A DNA stretch of 8,205 nucleotides from Zeimonas sp964538505 (GTDB taxonomy: Bacteria; Pseudomonadota; Gammaproteobacteria; Burkholderiales; Burkholderiaceae_E): positions 1-8,205 of the forward strand of contig CAZIDY010000074.1 of the NCBI GenBank assembly GCA_964538505.1. The letters are read 5' to 3'. Both the position numbers and the translations under genes were made by a program. The notes beneath the pieces are model-generated. The model did no database searches. It was given only the letters and a program-made list of their open reading frames with translations, and was not told the origin of the DNA. Positions 1 through 6,152 of the stretch are shown piece by piece. Position 1 is the first letter of the stretch. Each line of letters begins with the position of its first letter.

Positions 1-2
1 TC

Positions 3-551
3 GGCTATCGCGGCGCCGGCACCTTCGAGTTCCTGTTCGAGAACGGCGAGTTCTATTTCATCGAAATGAACACGCGCATCCAGGTCGAGCATCCGGTCAC
101 CGAGCTGGTCACCGGCGTCGACATCGTGCAGGAGCAGATCCGCATCGCCTGCGGCGAGCGCCTTCGCTTCCGGCAGCGCGACATCCAGATCGAAGGCCAC
201 GCGATCGAGTGCCGGATCAACGCCGAGGATCCGTTCCGTTTCACGCCTTCTCCGGGTCGCATCACGGCCTGGCATCCGCCCGGCGGCCCCGGCATCCGCG
301 TCGACTCGCACGCCTACACCAACTACTTCGTGCCGCCGAACTACGATTCGATGATCGCAAAGGTGATCGCCTACGGCGACACGCGCGAGCAGGCCATTCG
401 TCGGATGCGCATCGCGCTGTCCGAGATGGCCGTCGACGGCATCCGCACCAACCTGCCGCTGCACCGCGAGCTGCTCGCCGATGCGCATTTCGTGCAGGGC
501 GGCGCATCGATCCACTATCTCGAGCAGAAGCTCGCACTTCGTCGCGGCTGA
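3..551 (+). CDS. accC: Biotin carboxylase subunit of acetyl-CoA carboxylase, C-terminal part (5' end outside window)
   Basis: AccC carboxylates the biotin on AccB using ATP and bicarbonate, the first half-reaction of malonyl-CoA formation for fatty-acid synthesis in the cytoplasm. The 182 visible residues open in the ATP-grasp domain with GYRGAGTFEF and FIEMNTRIQVEHPVTE. They match the last ~40% of the usual ~450-residue protein. Visible residues E21, N23, E29 and R71 (in CRINAEDP) correspond by family knowledge to E. coli E288, N290, the catalytic base E296 and R338. The PSPGRI, PPNYDSMIAK and C-terminal IHYLEQKL segments of the family are also present, and the protein ends at the normal place, so the visible part is intact. 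prmA follows after 49 bp on the same strand. accB is expected just upstream, outside the window. The only uncertainty is the missing 5' end. Confidence 0.97.
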   Translation, partial: GYRGAGTFEFLFENGEFYFIEMNTRIQVEHPVTELVTGVDIVQEQIRIACGERLRFRQRDIQIEGHAIECRINAEDPFRFTPSPGRITAWHPPGGPGIRVDSHAYTNYFVPPNYDSMIAKVIAYGDTREQAIRRMRIALSEMAVDGIRTNLPLHRELLADAHFVQGGASIHYLEQKLALRRG

Positions 552-600
552 GGTCGCGGCACATCGACGTCCACACGGTCGCGCAGAGGCTTCGTTCCCG

Positions 601-1557
601 ATGTGGATCCGGATCCGCTTCGTCGTCGACGGCGACAGCGCCGACGCATGGACCGACGCGCTGCTCGAAGCCGGTGCGGCATCGGTCGACACGAGCGACG
701 CGAACGCCGATTCGGAGGCGGAGTGCGCACTGTTCGGCGAGCCGGGCGAACCGCCGCCGGCGAGCGCCTGGCCGCGCACCCGGATCACCGCGCTGATCGA
801 TCCGGCCGCGCCGTCCCGCCCGGACGACGACACATCGGCGCGCATCGATGCAGCGCACGACGACGAGCGCATCACCGACACCCTGCTCGCCCGGGCGGCA
901 GCGATCGCCGCGCAGCCGGTGCCGGCCGAAGTGGAGCGGGCCCGCGTCGCCGACGAAGACTGGGTGCAGGCCACGCAGCGCCAGTTCACGCCCTTCCCGG
1001 TGGGGCGGCGCCTGTGGATCACGCCCTCGTGGCATGCGGCCGCTCAGCCGCCCGATGGGCGCATTTCGCTGATGCTCGACCCCGGCCTCGCCTTCGGCAC
1101 CGGCAGCCATCCGACGACACGGCTGTGCCTCGAGTGGCTCGACGAGCAGCTGCATGGCGGCGAATCGGTGATCGACTACGGCTGCGGCTCGGGCATCCTT
1201 GCGATCGCCGCAGCCCGGCTCGGCGCGCAGAAGGTCACCGGCATCGACATCGATCCACAGGCGCTCGTCGCCGCTGCGCGCAACGCGTCGGACAACGACG
1301 TGTCGATCGAGCTGCGCTCGAGCAGCGACGCGATGCCCGCAGCCGCCGCGATCGTCGTCGCGAACATCCTGGCGAATCCGCTGCGCGTGCTCGCGCCACT
1401 GCTCGAGTCGCTGGTCGCGCCGGGCGGACAACTCGTGCTCGCCGGGCTGCTCGACCGGCAGGCCGACGAGATCGCGCGCTGCTACCGCGGGATCACATTG
1501 CACGCCTGGCGTTCACTCGACGGATGGACTTGCCTGGCGGGAACGCGTCGCCGATGA
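601..1557 (+). CDS. prmA: Ribosomal protein L11 methyltransferase
   Basis: PrmA uses S-adenosylmethionine to methylate lysines and the N-terminus of ribosomal protein L11 in the cytoplasm. The 318-residue product is somewhat longer than E. coli PrmA (about 293). The N-terminal substrate-recognition domain opens with MWIRIRF. The linker carries the family's DW...F.P..VGRRLWITPSW pattern. The catalytic domain shows LDPGLAFGTGSHPTT (residues 159–173), SAM-binding motif I VIDYGCGSG (190–198), the acidic motif GIDIDP (214–219), and VVANILANPL (252–261), with N255 in the place of the family's active-site Asn. The ATG at 601 is chosen because MWIRIRF matches the family N-terminus and an AGAGG lies 11 nt upstream. 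The open frame continues upstream into accC, but that would overlap accC. The extra length sits in Asp/Pro/Ala-rich stretches around residues 35–95. The accC–prmA linkage is common in proteobacteria. Confidence 0.96.
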   Translation: MWIRIRFVVDGDSADAWTDALLEAGAASVDTSDANADSEAECALFGEPGEPPPASAWPRTRITALIDPAAPSRPDDDTSARIDAAHDDERITDTLLARAAAIAAQPVPAEVERARVADEDWVQATQRQFTPFPVGRRLWITPSWHAAAQPPDGRISLMLDPGLAFGTGSHPTTRLCLEWLDEQLHGGESVIDYGCGSGILAIAAARLGAQKVTGIDIDPQALVAAARNASDNDVSIELRSSSDAMPAAAAIVVANILANPLRVLAPLLESLVAPGGQLVLAGLLDRQADEIARCYRGITLHAWRSLDGWTCLAGTRRR

Positions 1558-1572
1558 TCGCCGGTCGATCCC

Positions 1573-1577
1573 AGGAG
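1573..1577 (+). promoter_or_regulatory. Ribosome binding site of the zinc-ribbon/DUF3426 gene
   Basis: AGGAG lies 8 nt before the ATG at 1586 and fixes that start. The reading frame is open far upstream inside prmA, so length alone would mislead. The protein from 1586 begins directly with the zinc ribbon, as expected for the family. Confidence 0.75.
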
Positions 1578-1585
1578 CCTGTCGG

Positions 1586-2938
1586 ATGGCGCTAGCGACG
1601 ACCTGCCCGCGATGCAAGACGAGCTTTCGCGTGGTTCCCGACCAGCTGAAGCTGCGTCGCGGCTTCGTGCGCTGCGGGCGTTGCCGCAACGTCTTCGCCG
1701 GCATCGACCACCTGCGCTACGTGGACGACGGGCAACTGCGCGATGGACAAGTGCACGACGGGCAGTTGCGCTCGGGGGCGGAAGCCGCAACGTCCGAAGC
1801 GGATCTGCCCCTGGTCGTCGACGCCGATGACGGTTCGACGGACCCACGCTTCGCCTACCCGGACACCGACACCGATACCGATACCGACGGCAACACCGCT
1901 ACCGACGCTGGCGACGGCGGCCCGGACGCCGCCGCACATGCACACGCCAACGAAGGCGAAGACGAGGCCACAGACGAAGCCGCGAACAAGGCCGAAGTCG
2001 AAGACGCACACGCTCCTGCCGATGCCGATGTCGAGTACGTCGTCGTCGACGCGCCGCCACACGACCCGCTTGCCCGCGAGCCGCTCGCTACGGAAGAGCC
2101 CGCCGACGAGGCGGCGCACATCGAGGACGCACACGCGCACGAAGCCGGTCGAAACGAAACGGGTGTGGACACAACGCGCCCGGAAGAAGCGAGTCCGGAT
2201 GAAACGACCCGCGACCAGACACGCAGCGACGCACCCTGCGACGACGGATCGAGTCCCGACGACACGCCGGACGGCCGTGCGGACGAAGCGCCTGCCTGGC
2301 TCGAGCGCTACGCATCATCCGCTGCCGCCGACACCGTCCCGGCGAACGACGATGCCGCCGCGCGCTTCGCCCCTCCCGACGCCTTCGGCGACGAAGCCGA
2401 AGGCGAATCGGCGATCGACTACTTCTCGACCCGGCGCAGCCGCGGTTTTGCCGATCGGCGCGGCATCGTCGCCGCCTTCGTCGCGCTGGCGCTCGTCATC
2501 GCACTGGTGCTGCAGCTCGTCGTCGCCGAGCGCGCGACGATCGCCGCGCGGGCACCGGGACTCGCGCCGATCCTCGCTGCCGTGCTCGCGCCGTTCGGGC
2601 TCGACATCGGCGCGCCGAGCGAGCTCGACGCGCTGACGATCGAGTCCTTCGAGCTGCAGGCCTCCGAAGCGCCCGACGTGCTCGAGATGCGCGCGCTGCT
2701 GCGCAACCACGCCGATCATCCGGTACGCTGGCCGTCGATGCAGCTGACGCTGACCGACCGTTCGGATCGCGTGCTCGTGCGCCGCACGCTCGATCCGGGC
2801 GACTACCTGCGCGACGCCGGTACGACACCCGACGAAGGCCTTCCCGCGCAGACCGAATGGCCGCTGCACCTCGCACTCGAGGCGCGCGACCTGCACCTGG
2901 CCGGCTACGACTACCGGGTGCGGCTGTTCTACCCCTGA
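1586..2938 (+). CDS. Zinc-ribbon (MJ0042-type) and DUF3426 domain membrane protein with long acidic linker
   Basis: The biochemical function is not known. The 450-residue protein has four parts. (1) An N-terminal zinc ribbon has C7-P-R-C10 and C30-G-R-C33, the MJ0042 pattern. (2) A linker of about 230 residues is very rich in Asp, Glu, Ala and Thr and probably disordered. It carries three DGQ-type pentapeptide repeats (residues 48–62) and a (DT)4D run (93–101). (3) One membrane helix spans roughly residues 293–314 (GIVAAFVALALVIALVLQLV), after an Arg-rich stretch. (4) The C-terminal domain matches DUF3426, with LTIESFELQ, LRNHADHPVRWPSMQLTL and the terminal YRVRLFYP. The positive-inside rule puts the ribbon and linker in the cytoplasm and DUF3426 in the periplasm. 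The gene starts 28 bp after prmA and ends 17 bp before the kinase gene, so it is probably cotranscribed. The fold assignment is firm and the role is open. Confidence 0.92.
   Translation: MALATTCPRCKTSFRVVPDQLKLRRGFVRCGRCRNVFAGIDHLRYVDDGQLRDGQVHDGQLRSGAEAATSEADLPLVVDADDGSTDPRFAYPDTDTDTDTDGNTATDAGDGGPDAAAHAHANEGEDEATDEAANKAEVEDAHAPADADVEYVVVDAPPHDPLAREPLATEEPADEAAHIEDAHAHEAGRNETGVDTTRPEEASPDETTRDQTRSDAPCDDGSSPDDTPDGRADEAPAWLERYASSAAADTVPANDDAAARFAPPDAFGDEAEGESAIDYFSTRRSRGFADRRGIVAAFVALALVIALVLQLVVAERATIAARAPGLAPILAAVLAPFGLDIGAPSELDALTIESFELQASEAPDVLEMRALLRNHADHPVRWPSMQLTLTDRSDRVLVRRTLDPGDYLRDAGTTPDEGLPAQTEWPLHLALEARDLHLAGYDYRVRLFYP
1727..1771 (+). repeat. Three imperfect 15-bp tandem repeats in the DUF3426 gene linker
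   Basis: Units at 1727–1741, 1742–1756 and 1757–1771 encode DGQLR, DGQVH and DGQLR. Units 1 and 3 differ mainly at synonymous positions, which suggests an old in-frame duplication kept under selection or neutral drift in a disordered linker. Confidence 0.8.
1862..1888 (+). repeat. GAY-ACC hexanucleotide tandem repeat encoding an Asp-Thr run
   Basis: Four and a half units of GAC/GAT followed by ACC encode (DT)4D at residues 93–101 of the zinc-ribbon/DUF3426 protein. Because the unit is 6 bp, slippage would change length without breaking the frame. Confidence 0.85.
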
Positions 2939-2955
2939 AAAAAGACGGAGAAACG

Positions 2956-3909
2956 ATGTCCCGACGCGTGCTGATCAGCGGATCGATCGCCTACGACACG
3001 ATCATGGTGTTCGAAGGCCACTTCCAGGACCACATCCTGCCCGACCGCGTGCACGTGCTGAACGTCTCGTTCCTCGCGCCGCGCCTGGAGCGCAACTACG
3101 GCGGCTGCGCCGCCAACATCGCCTACACCTTGCACGGCCTGGGCGGCGAACCGGTGATGCTGGCAACCGTCGGCCGCGACGGCGACGACTGCCTCGCGCA
3201 TTTTGCCGAGCTCGGCATCGACGCCTCCACCGTGCGTCGGCTCGACGACACGTACACCGCGCAGGCCTTCATCACGACGGATCTGTCCGACAACCAGATC
3301 ACGGCCTTCCACCCGGGCGCAATGTCGCATGCGCATCGCGTCTCGGTGCACGACGCGCAACGCGGCAACGCGCGGGCCGTCGTCGGCATCGTCGCCCCCA
3401 ACGGACGCGAAGCAATGCTGCAGCACGCACGCGAGCTCGGCGAGTGCGAGGTTCCCTTCGTCTTCGACCCGGGCCAGGGGCTGCCGATGTTCGACGGCGA
3501 AGCGCTGCGCGGCTTCGTCTCGCAGGCCTGCGCGGTCACCGTCAACGACTACGAGGCGTCGCTGCTCGTCGAGCGCACCGGCTGGAGCGAAGCGCAGATC
3601 GCCGAGCGCGTGCAGTCGCTGATCGTCACGCTCGGCGGCGAAGGTTCGCGCGTCTACGAGGGCGGGAAGATCACCGAGGTCGCCGCCGCGGCGGTATCGC
3701 GCACGATCGATCCCACCGGCTGCGGCGACGCGTATCGCGGCGGACTGCTGCACGGGCGCACGCTCGGCTGGAGCTGGACCGACGCTGCGCGGCTGGGCAG
3801 CGTGATGGGTGCAATCAAGATCGAGCATCGCGGCGCACAGAACCATCCGGTCGACCGCGCCGAAGTGGCGCGCCGCTTCGAGCAGGCCTACGGCCGCACG
3901 CCCTGGTAG
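2956..3909 (+). CDS. PfkB-family carbohydrate/nucleoside kinase
   Basis: A 317-residue ribokinase-fold enzyme predicted to move the gamma-phosphate of ATP to a sugar or nucleoside hydroxyl in the cytoplasm. It opens with MSRRVLISGSIAYDTI, where D14 is in the usual substrate-contact place. The PfkB glycine pair is NYGGCAANIAY (47–57), and further family segments are VNDYEA (196–201) and LGGEG (226–230). The C-terminal signature is DPTGCGDAYRGG (252–263), with D258 the expected catalytic base and the preceding glycine residues forming the anion hole. The ATG at 2956 has GGAG 5 nt upstream. By family knowledge, close homologues in Burkholderia include a broad-specificity nucleoside kinase, so guanosine, inosine or adenosine are likelier substrates than fructose phosphates. 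That is an inference and the sequence alone does not settle it. The gene is last in the plus-strand operon, and its 3' end overlaps the convergent DUF167 gene by 22 bp. Confidence 0.93.
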   Translation: MSRRVLISGSIAYDTIMVFEGHFQDHILPDRVHVLNVSFLAPRLERNYGGCAANIAYTLHGLGGEPVMLATVGRDGDDCLAHFAELGIDASTVRRLDDTYTAQAFITTDLSDNQITAFHPGAMSHAHRVSVHDAQRGNARAVVGIVAPNGREAMLQHARELGECEVPFVFDPGQGLPMFDGEALRGFVSQACAVTVNDYEASLLVERTGWSEAQIAERVQSLIVTLGGEGSRVYEGGKITEVAAAAVSRTIDPTGCGDAYRGGLLHGRTLGWSWTDAARLGSVMGAIKIEHRGAQNHPVDRAEVARRFEQAYGRTPW

Positions 3910-4208
3910 AGCGCGTCGCGCAAGGCCTGCGCATCGACCGGCGCGTCGATCGCGAAACGCTTGCGTCGGGCTCCTGCCCCCGAGACGAGCCGCACCGAAC
4001 GCTTCGGCACCGACAGGCGCTCGCCGAGAAATCGGACGATCTCGTCGTTGGCGCGCCCTTCGACGGGCGGTGCCGCGACGCGCAGCTTCAGGCAACCGTC
4101 GTGCTCGCCGACGACTTCGGTGCGCGGTGCGCCCGGCTGAGCGGCGATACGAATCCGCCAGGCACCCGGCGCGCCTTCGAGCCAGACGGGCAACGACGGC
4201 TCGGCCAC
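3888..4208 (-). CDS. DUF167 (YggU-family) small protein
   Basis: A small protein of about 106 residues in the DUF167/UPF0235 family, whose function is unknown. E. coli YggU has 96 residues. The recognisable core is WRIRIAAQPGAPRTEVVGEHDG, then KLRVAAPPVEGRANDEIVRFLGERL, then a basic patch, SVPKRSVRLVSGAGARRKRF. These match the family's QP.A....V.G, APP..G.AN..L..FL and final beta-strand segments. No ATG lies in the right place. The frame stays open to 4292 inside yggT, but those residues do not look like the family. A GTG at 4208 with a weak GAG about 5 nt upstream is preferred, and the GTG at 4214 is the alternative. The gene lies 28 bp after yggT and is probably cotranscribed with it, as in many proteobacteria. 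Its TAG stop is inside the end of the convergent kinase gene. Confidence 0.9.
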   Translation of the reverse strand: MAEPSLPVWLEGAPGAWRIRIAAQPGAPRTEVVGEHDGCLKLRVAAPPVEGRANDEIVRFLGERLSVPKRSVRLVSGAGARRKRFAIDAPVDAQALRDALYQGVRP

Positions 4209-4236
4209 GCGCACTCGCAGCGTCGACGCTTGCCGA

Positions 4237-4809
4237 TCAGGACACCGTCGCAAGGAACGACGGCATCGCCGACTGCAGCACGGTGAGCGCAAGCTGCGCC
4301 AGCAGGATCAGCACCAGCGGCGACAGGTCGACACCGCCGATCAACGGCACGAAGCGACGGATCGGCGCGAGGAACGGACGCGTGAGCGCGTCGATCGTCG
4401 GCGCGATCGGCGCGTGCGGGTTCACCCACGACAGCACCGCAAGCAGCAGCACGAGCGCGGTGAGCAGCCATAGCGACCACTTGGCGAGCCAGAAGATCGC
4501 CAGCAGCACGACGGCGCCGAAGGCCGGTGCGCGTCCGCCGCCGAGCAGCAGCACGTAGAGCACCGCGAGCAGCACGGACAGCAGCAGCGCGGCGAGCAGG
4601 CTCGCCCAGTCGACGCTGCGCATGTTCTTGCGCGTGGCCGGAAGCACGCCGCGCAGCGGGCGCACGATCCAGTCGGTAACGGCGATGACGAACTGGCCGA
4701 GCGGATCGCGAATGCCGAGACCCAGCCAGTTCATGTATGCGCGCAGCACGCAAGCGGTAGCGAGCAGGCTGCCGAGCGTTTCGAGCAGAAGCCAGAGTGC
4801 CTGGTGCAT
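4237..4809 (-). CDS. yggT: YggT family integral membrane protein
   Basis: A 190-residue inner-membrane protein of the YggT family, close to E. coli YggT (188). The role is not firmly established; homologues have been linked to osmotic or ion stress and to cell-division or photosystem factors in other lineages. Two YGGT repeats are visible. The first has the helix around residues 4–25, then TDWIVRPLRGVLP (45–57) and a helix at about 69–90. The second has a helix at about 97–128 ending in SWVNP, then LTRPFLAPIRRFVPLIGGVDLSP (142–164) and a last helix at about 165–180. The ATG at 4809 is chosen because MHQALWLLLETLG begins the first helix directly. The longer open frame to 4926 would run through a transcription terminator and give a basic, unfamily-like N-terminus. 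The ribosome binding site is weak. The DUF167 gene follows 28 bp downstream. Confidence 0.93.
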   Translation of the reverse strand: MHQALWLLLETLGSLLATACVLRAYMNWLGLGIRDPLGQFVIAVTDWIVRPLRGVLPATRKNMRSVDWASLLAALLLSVLLAVLYVLLLGGGRAPAFGAVVLLAIFWLAKWSLWLLTALVLLLAVLSWVNPHAPIAPTIDALTRPFLAPIRRFVPLIGGVDLSPLVLILLAQLALTVLQSAMPSFLATVS

Positions 4810-4846
4810 GGAGATGGTTCCGGAACGCCCGCGATTCTCGCACACG

Positions 4847-4885
4847 AAAAAAAGAGTCCCGCACCAGCGGCCGCCGGCGCGGGAC
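4847..4885 (-). terminator. Intrinsic terminator of the histone H1-like gene
   Basis: Read on the minus strand, GTCCCGC (4885–4879) pairs with GCGGGAC (4862–4856) around a GC-rich 16-nt loop that can form further pairs, followed after TC by seven T (4853–4847). It begins about 50 bp after the histone-like stop codon and ends 37 bp before the yggT start, so it separates those two genes. Confidence 0.85.
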
Positions 4886-4936
4886 CCGTTGCACGCACGT
4901 CGGCGGCGACGTGCGCGGCACTTCACGCGCGATGCG

Positions 4937-5662
4937 CTACGGACGATTGCCCGTCGGGAACGGCCACGCCGCGGCCGGGTTCAACGGCTTGGCTGCGGGA
5001 GCCGAAGACGTGGCGGCGCCGTTCTTCTTCGACGCGGCCTTGCGCACCGGCGCCTTCTTCACCGTCGACTTCTTCGCAACGGGTTTCTTGGCGGCGACCT
5101 TCTTCGTTGCACTCTTCTTCGTGGCGGCCTTCTTCGTCGCACCCTTCTTCGCGGCGCCCTTCTTCACGGCGGCCTTCTTCGCGGCGCCCTTCTTCGCAGC
5201 GGCTTTCTTCGTCGCGGCCTTCTTCGCCGCCGGCTTCTTCGCCGCGCTCTTGCGGGCAGCTTTCTTCGCCGGCGAAGCCTTGCGCGCGCTCGCCGTCTTG
5301 CGTGCACCCGCCTTCTTCGCGGCCGCCTTCTTCACGGCCTTGCGTGCTGCAGGCTTCTTCGCTGCCGCCTTGCGCGCCGTCTTCTTCACAGCGGGTTTCT
5401 TCGCGGCCGTCTTGCGAGCCGCGCCCTTCTTCGCAGCGGTCTTGCGTGCTGCGCCTTTCTTCGCAGCGGTCTTCTTCACCGCAGTTCTCTTCGCCGCGGT
5501 CTTCTTCGCCGCAGTCTTCTTCGCCGGGCTCTTGCGCGCCGCGACCCGCTTGGTCGATGCGCCCTTCGTCACCGCCTTGCGTGCGGTCGTCTTCTTCGTT
5601 GCCTTCTTCGCCGCGCCCTTCCTGGCGGCCGGCTTCTTCGCGGCTTTCTTGGCGGTTGCCAT
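4937..5662 (-). CDS. Histone H1-like, lysine/alanine-rich DNA-binding protein
   Basis: A 241-residue low-complexity protein made almost wholly of Lys, Ala, Arg, Thr, Val, Pro, Ser and Gly, with KK pairs every few residues (AAKKGAARKTAAKK and similar). It has no Asp, Glu, Cys, His, Ile, Gln or Tyr, so it must be strongly basic. This is the make-up of bacterial homologues of the eukaryotic histone H1 C-terminal tail, such as Bordetella BpH1 and the AlgP-type proteins, which bind DNA without sequence specificity and help compact the nucleoid. The C-terminus departs from this: about 30 residues rich in Ala, Pro and Ser end in LNPAAAWPFPTGNRP, holding the only Trp and Phe. The ATG at 5662 has AAGGAG 6 nt upstream, an excellent ribosome binding site that suggests high expression. 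The gene has its own terminator and lies alone. Repeat number is expected to vary between strains. Confidence 0.9.
   Translation of the reverse strand: MATAKKAAKKPAARKGAAKKATKKTTARKAVTKGASTKRVAARKSPAKKTAAKKTAAKRTAVKKTAAKKGAARKTAAKKGAARKTAAKKPAVKKTARKAAAKKPAARKAVKKAAAKKAGARKTASARKASPAKKAARKSAAKKPAAKKAATKKAAAKKGAAKKAAVKKGAAKKGATKKAATKKSATKKVAAKKPVAKKSTVKKAPVRKAASKKNGAATSSAPAAKPLNPAAAWPFPTGNRP
5143..5195. repeat. 30-bp period repeat in the histone-like gene (copy pair 1)
   Basis: The same 23-bp stretch occurs at 5143–5165 and 5173–5195, exactly 30 bp apart, equal to a ten-residue protein period (KKGAAKKAAV-like). It marks in-frame duplication inside the lysine/alanine tail. Confidence 0.8.
5411..5470. 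repeat. 30-bp tandem repeat in the histone-like gene (copy pair 2)
   Basis: 5411–5440 and 5441–5470 are directly adjacent and identical at 27 of 30 bases by eye. They encode two copies of the decapeptide TAAKKGAARK. The three differences are synonymous. Confidence 0.85.
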
Positions 5663-5668
5663 GAGGAT

Positions 5669-5674
5669 CTCCTT
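5669..5674 (-). promoter_or_regulatory. Strong ribosome binding site of the histone-like gene
   Basis: On the minus strand AAGGAG stands 6 nt before the ATG at 5662. It is the strongest Shine–Dalgarno match in the window and confirms the start. Confidence 0.85.
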
Positions 5675-5800
5675 CTCAGGATGTTGCGATGATGGAAACC
5701 CGTACCGCCGCGCTCGAAGGCGTTCGGCGGAACGGGCTATTCATCGGCGCAAGAACACCGTGTCTACGGTTCGTCGTTCCAACGCTAATGAATTCGGCGC

Positions 5801-5830
5801 AAAAAAAACGCCGGAACCCGCGGTTCGGCG
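5801..5830 (-). terminator. Second intrinsic terminator, minus strand, upstream of the histone-like gene
   Basis: On the minus strand CGCCGAACC (5830–5822) pairs with GGTT and CGGCG (5818–5809) around a 3-nt loop with one bulged base, then runs straight into eight T (5808–5801). It is a textbook Rho-independent signal. It lies about 350 bp past the ampD stop and 138 bp before the histone start, so it belongs to some transcript ending between them. Confidence 0.85.
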
Positions 5831-5970
5831 CTTTATGGAGATCGTCGCAACGGAGGCGGGGCGGCCGTCGGCGGCCGCTGGCGCGTGTCCGCCCAAACCT
5901 GCGTCTTCCCTGCCCGGAGCCATCGACCTCAATTCGGATCATCCCCTGCAACAGCAACTGATCTCACGCT
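5801..5970 (-). ncRNA. Possible small RNA or structured 3' UTR ending at the 5801–5830 terminator
   Basis: This is a hypothesis. On the minus strand GAGATC (5965–5960) and GTTGC (5958–5954) can pair with GCGAC (5848–5844) and GATCTC (5843–5838), an 11-bp stem with one bulge closing a ~105-nt domain. Inside is a perfect 7-bp hairpin, GCGGCCG/CGGCCGC, with a 4-nt loop (5878–5861). The unit is followed by a strong terminator. No known RNA family was recognised. The layout recalls 6S RNA, but it is too short and the family's conserved pieces are not seen. No clear promoter was found near 5970–6030, so it may instead be the 3' end of the pilR–ampD message. Confidence 0.25.
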
Positions 5971-6152
5971 TCAATACACGTCGATAACTGCTTGTACTGG
6001 CGTGAAATTCCGCTGTTATTCACATGCGAAATCTTACGGCCCTTGTAGGGTGACCGCAACGGTGCAACGTGTTATCGCTTGACTCGAGCATCGTTTCGTC
6101 GGCGTGCACGCAACACATCGAAGCCTTCGACATCGCATGCATGTGCATCGAC

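Noticed and set aside
262..1503. A 413-codon open frame on the minus strand across accC and prmA
   Set aside because: It is antisense to two clearly recognised genes, is Arg/Ala-rich without any family resemblance, and is typical of GC-rich DNA where stop codons are rare on the opposite strand.
4237..4926. Longer YggT starting at 4926
   Set aside because: The extra 39 residues are basic and unlike the family, and the frame would cross the histone gene terminator.
5676..5957. A 93-codon minus-strand open frame across the intergenic terminator
   Set aside because: It reads through a strong intrinsic terminator, has no ribosome binding site and encodes an Arg-rich sequence without recognisable family.
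5838..5970. 6S RNA (ssrS)
   Set aside because: The closing stem resembles 6S in layout, but the domain is about 130 nt rather than about 180, the conserved segments I know are absent, and the usual zapA/ygfA neighbours are not here.
4622..5987. Long plus-strand open frames opposite the histone-like gene, rich in Phe/Ala or Leu/Arg
   Set aside because: They are the complement of lysine and alanine codon repeats (CTT/TTC and GC-rich codons). The minus-strand frame has the strong ribosome binding site, the terminator and the family match.
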